In this document: one piece after another, positions 23,890 through 34,552 of the stretch
Layout: each line of letters begins with the position of its first letter
How positions within the stretch are numbered: the stretch's first letter is position 1
Assembly (NCBI GenBank): GCA_016617855.1
Contig: JAECUM010005008.1
Span: 62,001 to 126,000 of the forward strand
Direction: 5' to 3'
Source of the DNA: Megalonaias nervosa
Lineage: Eukaryota; Mollusca; Bivalvia; Unionida; Unionidae
DNA: 64,000 nucleotides
Translations under genes and position numbers: made by a program
The notes under the pieces: generated by a model
Seen by the model: the letters and a program-made list of their open reading frames with translations, nothing else
What the model was told of the DNA's origin: nothing
The model's database searches: none

Positions 23890-26283
23890 GAACGTGTACC
23901 GAAGGCACAATTCATAGCCTATTTAAAAAGAAAACTATGGCATCTGCGCTGTTGGACTCACTACAAATGAGTTTTTCTTATTTTATGACAATTATTGTTT
24001 TTGACGTTTCTGAGCCCTCATGTGTCATCAGAACCTTCGAGTAACGGATCGTATTTGAGGATCTGACAGTACTGTCGTCGCCTGAGGCGAATTTTCTCGG
24101 AGGAACATCATCATCATAGTAGTCTGTAGCCTTATAAATTGCATTTGTTTTACATAATTTCTCAGATACAGATGGAACGAACATCATATTTGTTAAGTAA
24201 TATCTCTTTTCATTTCTTTGTGGTATCATTTATTAACTCTCTATGACGTTGTAGTGGTCTATTCAAGTTCTTTATTTGTAATATATTACTATTTAACTGT
24301 GATGTGTGGGACGCACCTGATTGTTCCCTAAAAAATGTACAATCAAACCCAATTCAAATATAGTACATATTTAAACTACTTCACGCTCTTGTACCGTTTT
24401 TGATTCGCATCCACTACATTCTATAAACTTGCTATCATTCAACATCTCAACGATATAATCTTTCTTAACGATTCATATTATGTATTGTGCATCAGCCATC
24501 TATTTTAATATCTTTAAATTTTCGGTTCCTTTTTCTACTGTGAAACAATTCGTCTTATTCGTTCCAGTTCACAGCACATACCCTATACCTTCATCCGTTT
24601 ATATTTTAAAATCTTTCAACTTTGCTTATGCCTTCTTGTTTGTCATATAAAGATAACTTGTATTCTCAAGACGCGCCTCTGTATCCTTTCCCTTTATATC
24701 TTCCAGTTTCTCAAAGACTACATCGCCTAAAATTATTTCCCTAATTTTAAATATTTATTTTCAAACATTCGGGAGGTACCCTTTAAAGAAATATGTTTTT
24801 CTTTCGAAATTCTGATTACTTCGCCAATTTTGGAATTTGGGTGTACAAATGTTATCAGTTTTCAGGTGGTCGAATAGATTAATCCATCCATTTTGTTTTC
24901 TTCCATGCTTGAGTCATGTTGATTTACGTTCAGATGTTGTCGCATAGCTCAGTTAACTTGGCTAAAACTTCAACCCTTCTCTGGTTTCATTTTGAGTGCA
25001 TTGCGTCCACTTTTAGTCTTAAAGGTTCTCTTAAACCTTGGAACTTCAAAAGCTGTTTTGTTGGAGTAAGTTAAAGTATTCCGTTTTCTTTTCCAGACAA
25101 TTTATTATTTTCTTATTGTAAGAGTCTTTTCCCTCATTATACTTTATGTTTTGAGGTTTTCTCTCTAAAAGTAAAATGTAATTCATCTACATGTGTTGCT
25201 TTCTAACCCCAAGATTATTTTCAGAAAATATTTATCATTATCAGATTAAATTTGTGTTCGTTGCTTTTTACATGCCTGCATATCAACCATATCTGTCTGG
25301 CACTTATCATCCACGCGTCTAGCAGAGGAATATCTGCATGGAAATCATTTGTATTGCTCGTATAATGTATAAACAGGCTGTTGTAATTATTAATGCTTAT
25401 TCTTGAATTAAATTAATTATATCCTTACACCAAACTGTATATCTATACTGCTTTTGTGTAAAATGTTCTTTGGTTTATTTATTTGCAAATATGGGTCCAT
25501 GTTCCTTGTGTTTGAAATAGCAACTAAAATGTAACTGGTAAAACCAAATATTTATACCACCAGGTGCCGTTCATTTCTGCCATACTGTTTTCAAATTAAA
25601 CAGATCATTCTCTAAATGAAAATGAGCCGTAAACAAATGGAATTGAAATAGTGGAGTAATTTCATTTAGTGACCCATGATTTATAGAAAAGTGATTAAAA
25701 TCGTTACTTCGTCATTAGTGCTTCTCCAAATTTTCAGAAATAGTTCACAAAATAAAATATTTATGGTTGTTGATTTTCAAGTTCATGACGCACTCTTCAA
25801 GAAAATTAACTTGTCATACCTAATGCAATTCGAAGTCAACAAGTGTATAAAATAACATCTGTTTCAGTGTTAAAAACTTAGAAAGAAAACGCATTGACAT
25901 TGTACTATTGTACAAAATGTTGCATCATTATAACTATCATCCACCTTCTTAGTAAAAGTAATGAATCGCTGTACGTCTCTTCCCATTATATACCGAACCA
26001 CTTGTCTGGTTCCCCACTTTTTACAAGTTCTGCTACGCATTACGTTACTCGACTTAACTAACCGGAAGACATATTTTCTTGTTACCGACCTACGACAATG
26101 GCTTTCCAATTTAGGATGGACACCGGCGGACTTATTATGTTTACGATATCCGGTAAGGCAAAGGAATTAATCTTCGAGTCATCCGATTGTGCATAAAATG
26201 TAAGATCCTCTATTTCTAGCAAGTAAAATGTATTAAACGAAAGTCTTACAATGGTCTGCATGATATTATACATAAATGATGCA
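23890..26283. other. Non-coding host sequence left of element B
   Basis: No supported gene, RNA or repeat up to the target duplication of element B. Confidence 0.5.
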
Positions 26284-26288
26284 GAGCC

Positions 26289-26549
26289 AGCAGCAGGCAG
26301 GATGAACCCTACAACTTTGTACAGACCCTTATTTTACAAAAATAAAGGTTCCTACAGGGGCTGAAAAATAAGGTCAATAACGCTAAAACGAACCTCCTAA
26401 CTTTTATTATTACCGTATAGTTTGAAAAACGGATGATAGGTTAGCTCATTTTTGTTATTTTATTTTTGACTTTTTGTTTTTTGTGTTATAATGCGTTTAG
26501 TTTACTCGCGGGTCAATTAATTTTTGTCGGCCACCCTGCCTGCTGCTGT
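26289..26549 (+). repeat. Left terminal inverted repeat of element B
   Basis: Complementary to 41636-41897 with about six differences by eye. The outer boundary is AGCAGCAGGCAGG and the inner boundary CCTGCCTGCTGCTG, so the repeat is itself bounded by short inverted copies of one motif. Confidence 0.95.
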
Positions 26550-26581
26550 AAATTAAACAGCCAGTATAAATATTATTAATA

Positions 26582-27616
26582 ATGGTCGTTATTGGCGAAC
26601 CTAACTCTGCTAGATTAGCAAGAGAGCGATTAGAGGCAATTAGAAAATATTTACCTGTTCGTGATGCTGTCAAGCAACAATTACAATCACGTCAGGAATC
26701 TCAAGTCGAATTTGAAGAGGATACAAAACAATTATTTAAACCGATTGTCGAACCAACAAAGAAAATTGTTACAGCAACTGAGGCAACACAACGAGCTCTT
26801 GAAACATTACCTGCTGATATTGCTGGTCGTATTCAAGCTGCTCAACCTGGAGCTCAACCACAACCACGACAACCAAAAACCAGAATTAAGATAATAGATA
26901 AATTTACACCTGAAGGTATTGCTGCTATCAAGGACAGAGACCAATTACTTGATATTGCCGCATTTGGATATTATGAAAGACAAAAATATGTAAAACCAGA
27001 ACATGTTAAATCTATGAACTCTGCCAATTGGATTAAGGATGTATATCGCATATATACTGGTATTCCAGAAATTAGATTTAATGAAGATATTAAAGATTTT
27101 AATGAATTTGATAAGGCTGTACATAAATATATAAAAGAAAAAGCTAAACAATTGCCACAATCTCCAAGACCACAAAAACAACCACGATTTAAATCACCAC
27201 CATCACCAGTGCTACCACCACTACCACAACAAGTATCACCACCACAACAACAATTGCCACAAATATTACCACCACTATCACAGCAATTGATACAATTTCC
27301 AAAACAACAAAAACCAAGCAAAAAGGAAGAGGAGGAAGAAGAATATTTGCCGTTAGACACCTCTTCTGGCAACGTAAGTGGAAGTGGATTTACTACTCAT
27401 GGAAGTGGTCTCGTTACTCAGTGTCCTAATAACGTCCTAGCCGATGTTGAACGACTAGAAATCCTCATCGGAGGAAAACGAGCTGGTAATAATTCTCCAG
27501 AAATAATTAATGAGGCGGCCGATATCTGTAGACGATTATTTACTGGCGGTATCATGGACGTTGATGTTTATCAGTCTTTTATTAACGAAATTGCCGATAA
27601 CTACTACAGTGACTGA
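26582..27616 (+). CDS. Proline/glutamine-rich virion-associated protein, hypothetical
   Basis: Intact 344-residue frame, first gene inside the left inverted repeat. Residues about 1-65 are predicted helical and charged; about 190-245 are Pro/Gln-rich low complexity; a Glu run (about 249-255) precedes a Gly/Ser linker; and the last 70 residues form a compact helical module (LEILIGGKRAGNNSPEIINE, then AADICRRLFTGG). I associate this C-terminal pattern with structural proteins of related integrated viruses in cnidarians and arthropods, but no function is established. The ATG follows an A/T-only tract (ATTATTAATA), like most genes of the element. Confidence 0.7.
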   Translation: MVVIGEPNSARLARERLEAIRKYLPVRDAVKQQLQSRQESQVEFEEDTKQLFKPIVEPTKKIVTATEATQRALETLPADIAGRIQAAQPGAQPQPRQPKTRIKIIDKFTPEGIAAIKDRDQLLDIAAFGYYERQKYVKPEHVKSMNSANWIKDVYRIYTGIPEIRFNEDIKDFNEFDKAVHKYIKEKAKQLPQSPRPQKQPRFKSPPSPVLPPLPQQVSPPQQQLPQILPPLSQQLIQFPKQQKPSKKEEEEEEYLPLDTSSGNVSGSGFTTHGSGLVTQCPNNVLADVERLEILIGGKRAGNNSPEIINEAADICRRLFTGGIMDVDVYQSFINEIADNYYSD

Positions 27617-27647
27617 GTACGTAATTAAATACAATTAATATAATAAA

Positions 27648-28028
27648 ATGATCGTACATAGTACTCAACGTGGACCAACCATGGTCAGGGTAATAAACTC
27701 ACGATTACCAGTATACAAAACAACCTACGGAGATGGACTAGGTGATGTTGTTCAGGGTCTATTTAAAAGGATAGCCCCAAAAGCAATACCGATCGCAAAG
27801 CAACTGGGAATGAAAGCTATTGATGTTATTCGTGAAAAAGGTATTGGTGCTATGGGTAATCTCGCTGGTAAAGCATTTTCAGCGATCAAAGATAGACTAG
27901 CACGATTAATACGACGAAAACCTCAACCACTAAAATTACCTAGTACTGAAGTAATGCCTGCAAATGTCAGCAAAATAATAAATCAAGTTGCTAATCAAAC
28001 ACTAGCAGAGTTGGCTAAAAAAATATAA
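27648..28028 (+). CDS. Basic amphipathic pX/pVI-like minor virion peptide
   Basis: Intact 126-residue frame immediately before the major capsid gene. After YGDGLGDVVQGLFKR it is an alternating hydrophobic/basic protein (AKQLGMKAIDVIREKG, then ARLIRRKPQPLK), resembling adenovirus pVI/pX-like and Polinton membrane-active virion peptides, whose glycine-rich N-terminal segment is often a protease site. Such proteins act inside the capsid in DNA condensation or membrane lysis. Assignment is by composition and position, not by a diagnostic motif. Confidence 0.55.
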   Translation: MIVHSTQRGPTMVRVINSRLPVYKTTYGDGLGDVVQGLFKRIAPKAIPIAKQLGMKAIDVIREKGIGAMGNLAGKAFSAIKDRLARLIRRKPQPLKLPSTEVMPANVSKIINQVANQTLAELAKKI

Positions 28029-28086
28029 CCGCTAGTCTGATAGCAGGAAGTGGTCTTCGTTTTAGACGATAATAATTATAATAAAT

Positions 28087-29478
28087 ATGTTTAAGCGCAT
28101 ATCTGATCCCGCATTCGACATGGACGCACCAGTACTCAAAGATGAGTCTGTGCGTGATTATCAATATTATTCTTATGACGCTCGAATTCCAGATCAGCGT
28201 GGACGAATTGAACTTCAAGTTCAAGATATAAGTAGGTATTTCTTACCTGCTGAGGCTTTTATTGAAGTAGAAGGTAAAATTTCTAAAGCGGATAATACTG
28301 AATACGACAATAATATTGCTTTTGGTTTTGTTAATAATGGTATTATGGCGTTATTTGACAGCGCCACTTATATGATTGATGGTAAAAATATTGAATCAAT
28401 TTAGAAGGACGTTGATGTTGCTACAACGATATTAGGTCTAGCACGATATAGCGACGATTATTCAAGATCAGCTGGTCCATCAATGATGTTTGTAAAGGAC
28501 ACTTCCGATCACCCGGATCATAAAAATGTAACTATAGGTAACGTAAGAAATGCTGCAGGAACCGCAGAAACTCACGCAGTATTATCAATGAACGCAAATT
28601 TCAACTTAGGATTTGCATCACGTAAAACAATGTTGAAAGATAGAATGTTTTCATGTGCAATTCCACTTTCACACATATTTGGATTTTGCAGAAATGTCAG
28701 AAAAGTTATTTTTGGAGCCAAACATAAGGTTGTACTTGTACGAAAAGCCACGGACGATGATGCAATATGGCACGTTAGAGGAGCTGATGATCCTGCAACT
28801 GTGGCACTTCATGGTAAAGTGGTATTAACCAAACTTTCATTGTGGATGCCGGTGATGACTCCAACAGTACCTGAAGAAGATCGGTTACTTGCTTTTATGA
28901 GTCAAGGTGGTAAATCAGCGTTGTCATGGTTAACAATGACCACAGATGCTGTTCAAAGTGCAATTAATGGTTTATTTACATGGCAAATAGCTTCTCAACA
29001 GGGAATAGCAGCACCACGACATATATTTATTGCGCTTCAGGATAATACACGTGTAGGTAATCAAACAAAATGTTTAATGATATTTGACAAACTTGGTGTT
29101 TCCGAAGTTTCTTTAAGAATAAATGGACATCAAGAACCATCCGAGGATATATTACTGAATTTCGATCAAAATCATGTAGCACGTGCATATCATCCATTGA
29201 TGACGTTCATGGGTCGTGATCAAAATATTGATACTGGTTTGCAAATATCACAATTGGATTTTACAACCTTATATCCAATTTATTACTTTACGCTCGAACA
29301 TTTAGATTTAACCAGACAGTCAGTAGTCGATATACATTTTCGAGCTCGTGTTAACAGAAATATTGTAGATATTCCTAATTACAGAGCAATTGCTGTCATA
29401 CTCAGCGATAAATCAATGTTACTTGAAGGTGTTGGTGGACGAATGAAAGTCGTTGATGCTCCAGTAGAAAACATGTAA
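28087..29478 (+). pseudogene. Major capsid protein, double jelly-roll type, one nonsense codon
   Basis: A 463-codon frame with a single TAG at 28402-28404 and the same frame on both sides. It starts FKRISDPAFDMDAPVLKDES, carries NNGIMALFDSATYMIDGKNIES (first-domain strand region), and after the stop VATTILGLARYSDDYSRSAG. Further on are PLSHIFGFCRNVRKVIFGAKH and DIHFRARVNR near the end. I recognise this as the capsid-protein family common to Polinton-like integrated viruses in hydrozoans, arthropods and other invertebrates. It would assemble as trimeric capsomers of an icosahedral particle. Neighbouring virion genes support the call. The nonsense codon makes this copy defective unless readthrough occurs. 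Confidence 0.8.
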
Positions 29479-29501
29479 TTAGATCGTTTATGAATATTAT
29501 A

Positions 29502-30386
29502 ATGTCGTATAATCACGTTAATGTTAGTCTGACTCTTGGTCAGATTAAAAGGATACAATCAGCATCAAAAAATAACTGTGGATTAAAAATATTGCTAAAG
29601 AAAGAACAGATGAGCGGTTCAAATAAATTATCTCTTACAGAACGTCAGCTCAGGCATTTCACTGAAGCCAAAAAATCAAATAAAGGTATAAAACTTAATC
29701 TTTCTGCGGATGCCATTAAAGACATCATTAAGACGGGTGGTATATTTCCACTTCTTGCTGCTATACCAGCATTAATAGCCGCTGCAGCCCCAGCTGTTGC
29801 AAAAGCAGCTGCATTAGGCGCCGTTGGAACCGCTGCTGGAATGGCATTAAAGAAAGCAACAGGAAAGGGAATCAAAAAAAAAAAGGGGAAGGGGTCTAAG
29901 ATTACCAGGGACTCCACATTCATGGTACGGAAAAGGCCTAAGATTACCAGGGACAGTTTACTAATATCTCCTATGTCCAATTTTGATTTACTAGATGCTG
30001 CTAAAAAATTAAAAATAAAAAATTTTAGAGGAGTTTTTATGCGTGATCAATTACCGAAACAACCAAATAATATTGAAACAGGTATTATTAATCTCGATGA
30101 AAACTCTGGCCCATGCACACATTGGGTTGGATATGCAATTGATCCACGTGGAATTATTTATTTTGATTCATATGGACTAGCTCCACCAAAAGAATTCTTA
30201 AAGTATATTAGCGGCGATCAAAGTATTCTAATATGGTATTCAACGTTACCAACACAAACATTAACTGATCCACCAATATGTGGTCGTGAAGTACTTAATG
30301 TACTTGATGCTGTATCAAAATCAACAAAACCACCTCACAAAGTTGTACATGAATATACTACGACGTCACATTTAAACAGACATTAA
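29502..30386 (+). CDS. Fused virion peptide and adenain-type cysteine protease
   Basis: Intact frame; an upstream in-frame ATG exists at 29490 but 29502 (SYNHVNVSLTLGQIKRIQ) fits the family start and sits in TATAATG. Residues about 1-90 form a beta-rich repeat-like domain. About 85-120 is a hydrophobic Ala-rich helix pair (PLLAAIPALIAAAAPAVAKA), then a very basic linker (GIKKKKGKGSK). The last ~140 residues form a C5 (adenovirus protease-like) domain: THWVGYAIDP with catalytic His, FDSYG with the Asp, and PPICGREVLNVL with the Cys. Such enzymes mature virion proteins. In many relatives the two halves are separate genes; here they are one frame. Confidence 0.75.
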   Translation: MSYNHVNVSLTLGQIKRIQSASKNNCGLKILLKKEQMSGSNKLSLTERQLRHFTEAKKSNKGIKLNLSADAIKDIIKTGGIFPLLAAIPALIAAAAPAVAKAAALGAVGTAAGMALKKATGKGIKKKKGKGSKITRDSTFMVRKRPKITRDSLLISPMSNFDLLDAAKKLKIKNFRGVFMRDQLPKQPNNIETGIINLDENSGPCTHWVGYAIDPRGIIYFDSYGLAPPKEFLKYISGDQSILIWYSTLPTQTLTDPPICGREVLNVLDAVSKSTKPPHKVVHEYTTTSHLNRH

Positions 30387-30394
30387 TAAATATA

Positions 30395-31452
30395 ATGGTG
30401 GACATTTACGGAAGATCTTCTCGTGGTAAAGCTCAGCAGCAAGCTGATTTATCTAAATACGCAACTCTCGATCAGCTCAGAAATGAAATTGATGATTTAT
30501 TAAACATAACCAGTGTTGATCAAAATGAAGTAGTTGTTTTTCAGGATAAGGAAGAACTAGTAATATACAACTACCAGATGTACTTATACGAGTTCCTACC
30601 GCGGTTGTTAATAATATAGTTACTTTTACTGATCAGGGTAAAATACAAGATTCCGGTACGTCAGTCAACGATTATATTATGAAAGCTGGTGATTCATTCA
30701 GGGGTAGCATTATTATGAATCAAAATAAAATTATAGACCTTGGAAACCCAGTCACAGATACAGACGCCGCAACAAAGAAATATGTCGACGATCAAGAATC
30801 TAAATACGTATTGGCCAACGGCGGTATAATGCGGGCATTTCTCAACATGAATAACAACGGCATTAATAATCTTAGAACACCAGAATATGATTTTGATGCT
30901 GCGACGAAGAAATATGTAGACGATAGCAATATTCCTATAACAACTTCGCTAGCTACAATCAATAATGAAATGACCACACTCAATGGTACTTTTATTAATC
31001 ACGTACAAACGTTTTTAAATTTTCGTAGAAACATAAACAAAACCATTAAAGATTTTTTTGGGGAACAACCAACCGTTGACATAAAACTCTCCCACGTTAA
31101 CATGAAACTTAATGATATTGTCAGTGGAATACCTAATATTGTTCAAAAAACTAATCTGATTAAGATTCCACACGGACAAATTAAAAATGTCGTGTACACA
31201 GTAGTATCAGGATCATCAACATGGACACCACAAAATAACACACTCGAACATACCGCAGAAGTAACTGGGTTATACAGGTTATCTATGTACGGTTCGGAAA
31301 TTACTGCTGCCACTTCATTATCACCGAATGTATATCATAATACTCTATTGGTGATGCTAACCAAGAACATCAAAGAAATCTTTACGTTAATATCAACGGA
31401 AATACCTCCGAGACGTTACTGGTGGTGCCTAGAATTCGTAACTGAAACTTAA
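30395..31452 (+). pseudogene. Fibre-like trimeric attachment protein, frameshifted
   Basis: Frame 1 (30395-30619) and the downstream frame (open through 30679 to the stop at 31450-31452) join by a frameshift near 30550; the second frame is readable from there. It has two copies of a phage-tail-fibre-like repeat: NQNKIIDLGNP ending AATKKYVDD, and NNNGINNLRTP ending AATKKYVDD. These are followed by a helical neck and a beta-rich C-terminus (from about 31170). A reading in another frame after about 31340 (ending near 31430) also looks protein-like, so a second frameshift is possible. Likely a vertex fibre used for attachment. Confidence 0.65.
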
Positions 31453-31473
31453 TTAAATGACGTTGTTAGTATA

Positions 31474-32009
31474 ATGGATCAACTTCAGTCTCGCATCGAC
31501 GTTCAACGTTACAGATGCAATCAGATATGTGAGCGTCTGACTAAACTAAATAATTTTATCGACTATTACAACACAAAAATAAAAAATACAAAAGGCGTAT
31601 AGTTGTTATTGATGTAGTTGTTTACTCGGTTTCTGCTGTTATTGCTGGAACAGGATTATTATTATCAACATTGACGATGACAGCACCTACTGTTATAACC
31701 ATCATTGTTTCAGCATCAACGACTATTGCTGGTGTTCTCGGTATTATAGCTAAAAAGATAGATACCTGTACAAATGCTAAATTGCACGATTATATGATTA
31801 AATTACATACAGTGGCAGAGGCATGTTCTAAACTATCTTTGTACATTTCTTCGTATGTTAGTGATGGTGAAATATCCGATACTGAATTCGCGATGATGAT
31901 GAAAACCTATGATGACGCTTTTAAGGTGATCGCTAATGATTTTAACGAATTAAATAATAATGATAATAATAATGACAGACAGGGAGTTACTTCAGCAGAT
32001 CGTCACTAA
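31474..32009 (+). pseudogene. Small membrane protein with two hydrophobic helices, frameshifted
   Basis: N-terminal part 31474-31602 (a charged helix beginning DQLQSRIDVQRYR) and the C-terminal part (frame of 31671) join by a frameshift near 31597. The second part has two adjacent hydrophobic segments (VIDVVVYSVSAVIAGTGLLL and ITIIVSASTTIAGVLGII), then a helical tail with VSDGEISDTEFAMM. I know similar unnamed proteins adjacent to capsid genes in related elements; role unknown, possibly virion membrane. It overlaps the next start by about 38 bp in a different frame. Confidence 0.6.
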
Positions 32010-33444
32010 TACGACTCCGTCAAAAACCACTATGATATCGTTAAGTTCGACCAATCCGGAATTTAGTGTCAATTTTCCAACATCAATTCCTGCAAAAGAA
32101 ATAGCATTAGCACAGTTACGGGTTTATTATAGCTGGCCAAATATTAGATCAAAACCATTTGGTGGACTACAGCCAAATAATTCATTAGAATTTGCTAATA
32201 AGAATAAGCCTGATGGAACTCCTGATTGGCAAGTAGTTGCTATTCCAACGGGCAGTTATCAAATAGAGCAAATTAATGATGAGTTCCAACGCAGAATTAA
32301 ATCTATTACAGGAAAAGAATCAAAAATAGCAATTACTGTCTACGAACCAACACTATCTGCAGTTATTGAAATAAATTCCCCTGATTATTCCGTAGATATT
32401 TATCAAAGTTCGATTCAATCAGTATTAGGATGGCCTGAAGTTCCACCGGTTTATCAAGGACCACCAGAACCACAACGATCTGATTTCGTCGTAGATGTTG
32501 AAAAATTTATAAAACTTCCAGAATATCGAAAAACTTATCCGTTTATAGACTCTCCAGATGCTTATCGTGGTTATGCACAGTATAATCATTTTATAGATTT
32601 TGTTCGGGGTAAAGGTACAACAAGAATAGCAACAATTAATGTTGAAGAAATTAACTCAAAATCAAGACCAATTAAATCTGAACATGGACGTATACTTAAT
32701 GATCTAAGAAATTTATTTTCCAACATCAGCACTTCCTACAACGATGACTTAAAAAATCAAATAATTGAAACAATACAACATTTGAATCAGGTTGCATCAG
32801 ACTTAGAATATGTAAATAAGGCTATCGTTGATAGAGAAAAAACATTAAACGTACCGGTAGATAGATTTCTTAGTACTTATATAGTTATTGAAGATGATCC
32901 TATTCAGCGTGTAAGCTATAAACGTTTATTTAAAACAGTATTTCTTAAATATTATGGAATCACAGAAGAACAGCTACCAACATTTGTAATTCCGGGATTT
33001 AACTCTGAAGAGCTAAAGAAGTCAGTTAATGATCTTATTGATGAACATTTTAAAAGAATATGTGATTCATGGAAAAAATTAATACCCACACCAACTATTC
33101 TTAAATATAATAATGATCCACATGGTGGAGGTCGCCATATCTCACCTGGTATTGTTAATATAACATCTACGATCGCGGTCAATCTAGTATGTGACGTAAT
33201 TGATGACAGCTATCAAGTAGATCTTTCAAAGTCTAACCAGGCCCAACAGGGGTATATACTATATACATTCAGTCCTAAAGATCCGCCCGGGTGGTTAATT
33301 GTATCTGAGCCAATTAATCCAGTTTATCTTCGTGTACATAATCCATTATTGTCAAGAATAAATTTCAAACTCACTGACCAGGCAGGAAATATTCTGGATC
33401 TACGAGAAGAGTCACTTAATATTAATTTGTATATACGCTCGTAG
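31972..33444 (+). CDS. Penton-like jelly-roll minor capsid protein with ~220-residue insertion
   Basis: Intact frame. The ATG at 31972 (TDRELLQQIV) follows AATAATA; another in-frame ATG lies at 31960. Residues about 20-155 (ISLSSTNPEFSVNF, AQLRVYYSWPNI, IPTGSYQIEQINDEF, SIQSVLGWP) and about 390-490 (SPGIVNITSTIAVNLVCDVI, then PVYLRVHNPLLSRINFKLTD and a typical end LREESLNINLYIRS) are the two halves of the single-jelly-roll vertex protein family of these viruses. Residues about 165-385 have no counterpart I know and are mostly helical. It would form the capsid vertex pentamer. Confidence 0.75.
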   Translation: MTDRELLQQIVTNTTPSKTTMISLSSTNPEFSVNFPTSIPAKEIALAQLRVYYSWPNIRSKPFGGLQPNNSLEFANKNKPDGTPDWQVVAIPTGSYQIEQINDEFQRRIKSITGKESKIAITVYEPTLSAVIEINSPDYSVDIYQSSIQSVLGWPEVPPVYQGPPEPQRSDFVVDVEKFIKLPEYRKTYPFIDSPDAYRGYAQYNHFIDFVRGKGTTRIATINVEEINSKSRPIKSEHGRILNDLRNLFSNISTSYNDDLKNQIIETIQHLNQVASDLEYVNKAIVDREKTLNVPVDRFLSTYIVIEDDPIQRVSYKRLFKTVFLKYYGITEEQLPTFVIPGFNSEELKKSVNDLIDEHFKRICDSWKKLIPTPTILKYNNDPHGGGRHISPGIVNITSTIAVNLVCDVIDDSYQVDLSKSNQAQQGYILYTFSPKDPPGWLIVSEPINPVYLRVHNPLLSRINFKLTDQAGNILDLREESLNINLYIRS

Positions 33445-33865
33445 AACGTCTGATTAAATAATCAGGGGGAAAAAATAATCTGATTCTGAAATAATATATT
33501 TTTTTACTGATTTTTAATAATCTGATGAGTAAATATATGAATAATAATCAATTCCTATGATTAAAGCAATTGTATATATAATAAAGCGAGATAACTCTGC
33601 TATCTCTCTCTGCGGAGAAAATTAAACGATTATTTCCCTTACTACTACGTCGTTACCTGTACAAACCCAGTTGTATATACGTGTATCGAACAAAGCATAT
33701 TAGTCCGTCTGTCTGTTACCTTAACGAACTATAACTCATACGTGCAATTATTTTATGAATTTTGAAAAATTGAAGTACAGTTCTACATTCTATTAGTAAT
33801 ATAAGTTCTCTGAGACAGCGCAAATATTTTATATATACTTAAATTTAACTGTATTATTGATAAGA

Positions 33866-33990
33866 GAGCGATGACCGAAGTGGTAAGGCGTTTGGACGTA
33901 GATCGAAGTTGTGCAGACTCTCGTGTGTTCGAGTCTCCAAAAATGCTAAAGATATTTTATCTTGCATTCGGCGACGGATGCTTTTTATAA
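33866..33990 (+). ncRNA. tRNA-Ser-like sequence with A and B boxes, candidate pol III transcript
   Basis: TGACCGAAGTGGTAAGGCG (about 33872-33890) matches the class II tRNA A-box/D-arm, and GTTCGAGTCTCC (about 33928-33939) the B-box. Spacing with a long variable arm (TTGTGCAGACTCTCG) is as in tRNA-Ser. The T-stem and anticodon loop are poor, so it is unlikely to be a working tRNA. TTTT at 33955 and TTTTT at 33982-33986 could end a pol III transcript. Could equally be a SINE head or tRNA pseudogene. Confidence 0.45.
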
Positions 33991-34147
33991 TTGGGGTACG
34001 AAACCCAACAGAAAAATAATACAACTTCCCCACCATGTAACCACGTGGTGGGTGTAATTTTGCACTCCCCGGGGTTTTATATGGGGGGAGCGTTGTATAA
34101 AATCTATTGGACGTATATATAAATCCCCCCTTGTATTCCGTCCATAG

Positions 34148-34194
34148 TTAAGTTTATTGTTAAGTTTGTTGCTAAGTTTGTTGTTAAGTTTATG
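34148..34194 (+). repeat. 12-bp tandem repeat, four units
   Basis: Four units of TTAAGTTTGTTG with one or two changes each, downstream of the TATA-like box. Confidence 0.8.
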
Positions 34195-34552
34195 TTTGTA
34201 CTGTCTGCAAAAATCAAAATCATCACCATTTCCATATATTCATGTTCATACAATCATATGTCATTAGGATAAGTTTATCTGTAACCTCTGATCCTGCTAA
34301 GATGTTGTTTGACAACTTAGGGGATCACATGGGGTTTGTGCTGTCCTTAAAATTAAGTTCTTAGAATTAAGTTTATGTTTGTGCCGTCTGCAAAAAATAT
34401 AATCATGACCATAATCATAATCATATGTATATATAATCATAATCATACAATTATGTGTTTGTACCGTCCTCAAAAAAAACAGTCCCCTGACCTTCTGATC
34501 CTGCTAGGATGTCATATGGCAACCTAGGGGTTCACATAGGGTTATGGGGACT
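34191..34552 (+). repeat. Duplicated ~160-180-bp non-coding unit in element B
   Basis: 34191-34350 and 34373-34552 both run from TATGTTTGT-[A/G]-C-[T/C]-GTCTGCAAAAA through a CATAATCAT-rich stretch to CTGATCCTGCTA-[A/G]-GATG and a G-rich end (AGGGGATCACATGGGGTT against AGGGGTTCACATAGGGTT). Changes fall partly at positions that keep a short hairpin possible. No coding frame spans both. Confidence 0.7.

Noticed and set aside
26971..27372. Minus-strand Cys/Gly-rich frame opposite the first gene of element B
   Set aside because: It is the antisense of a Pro/Gln-rich region, has no start context, and the plus frame has the family-like C-terminus.
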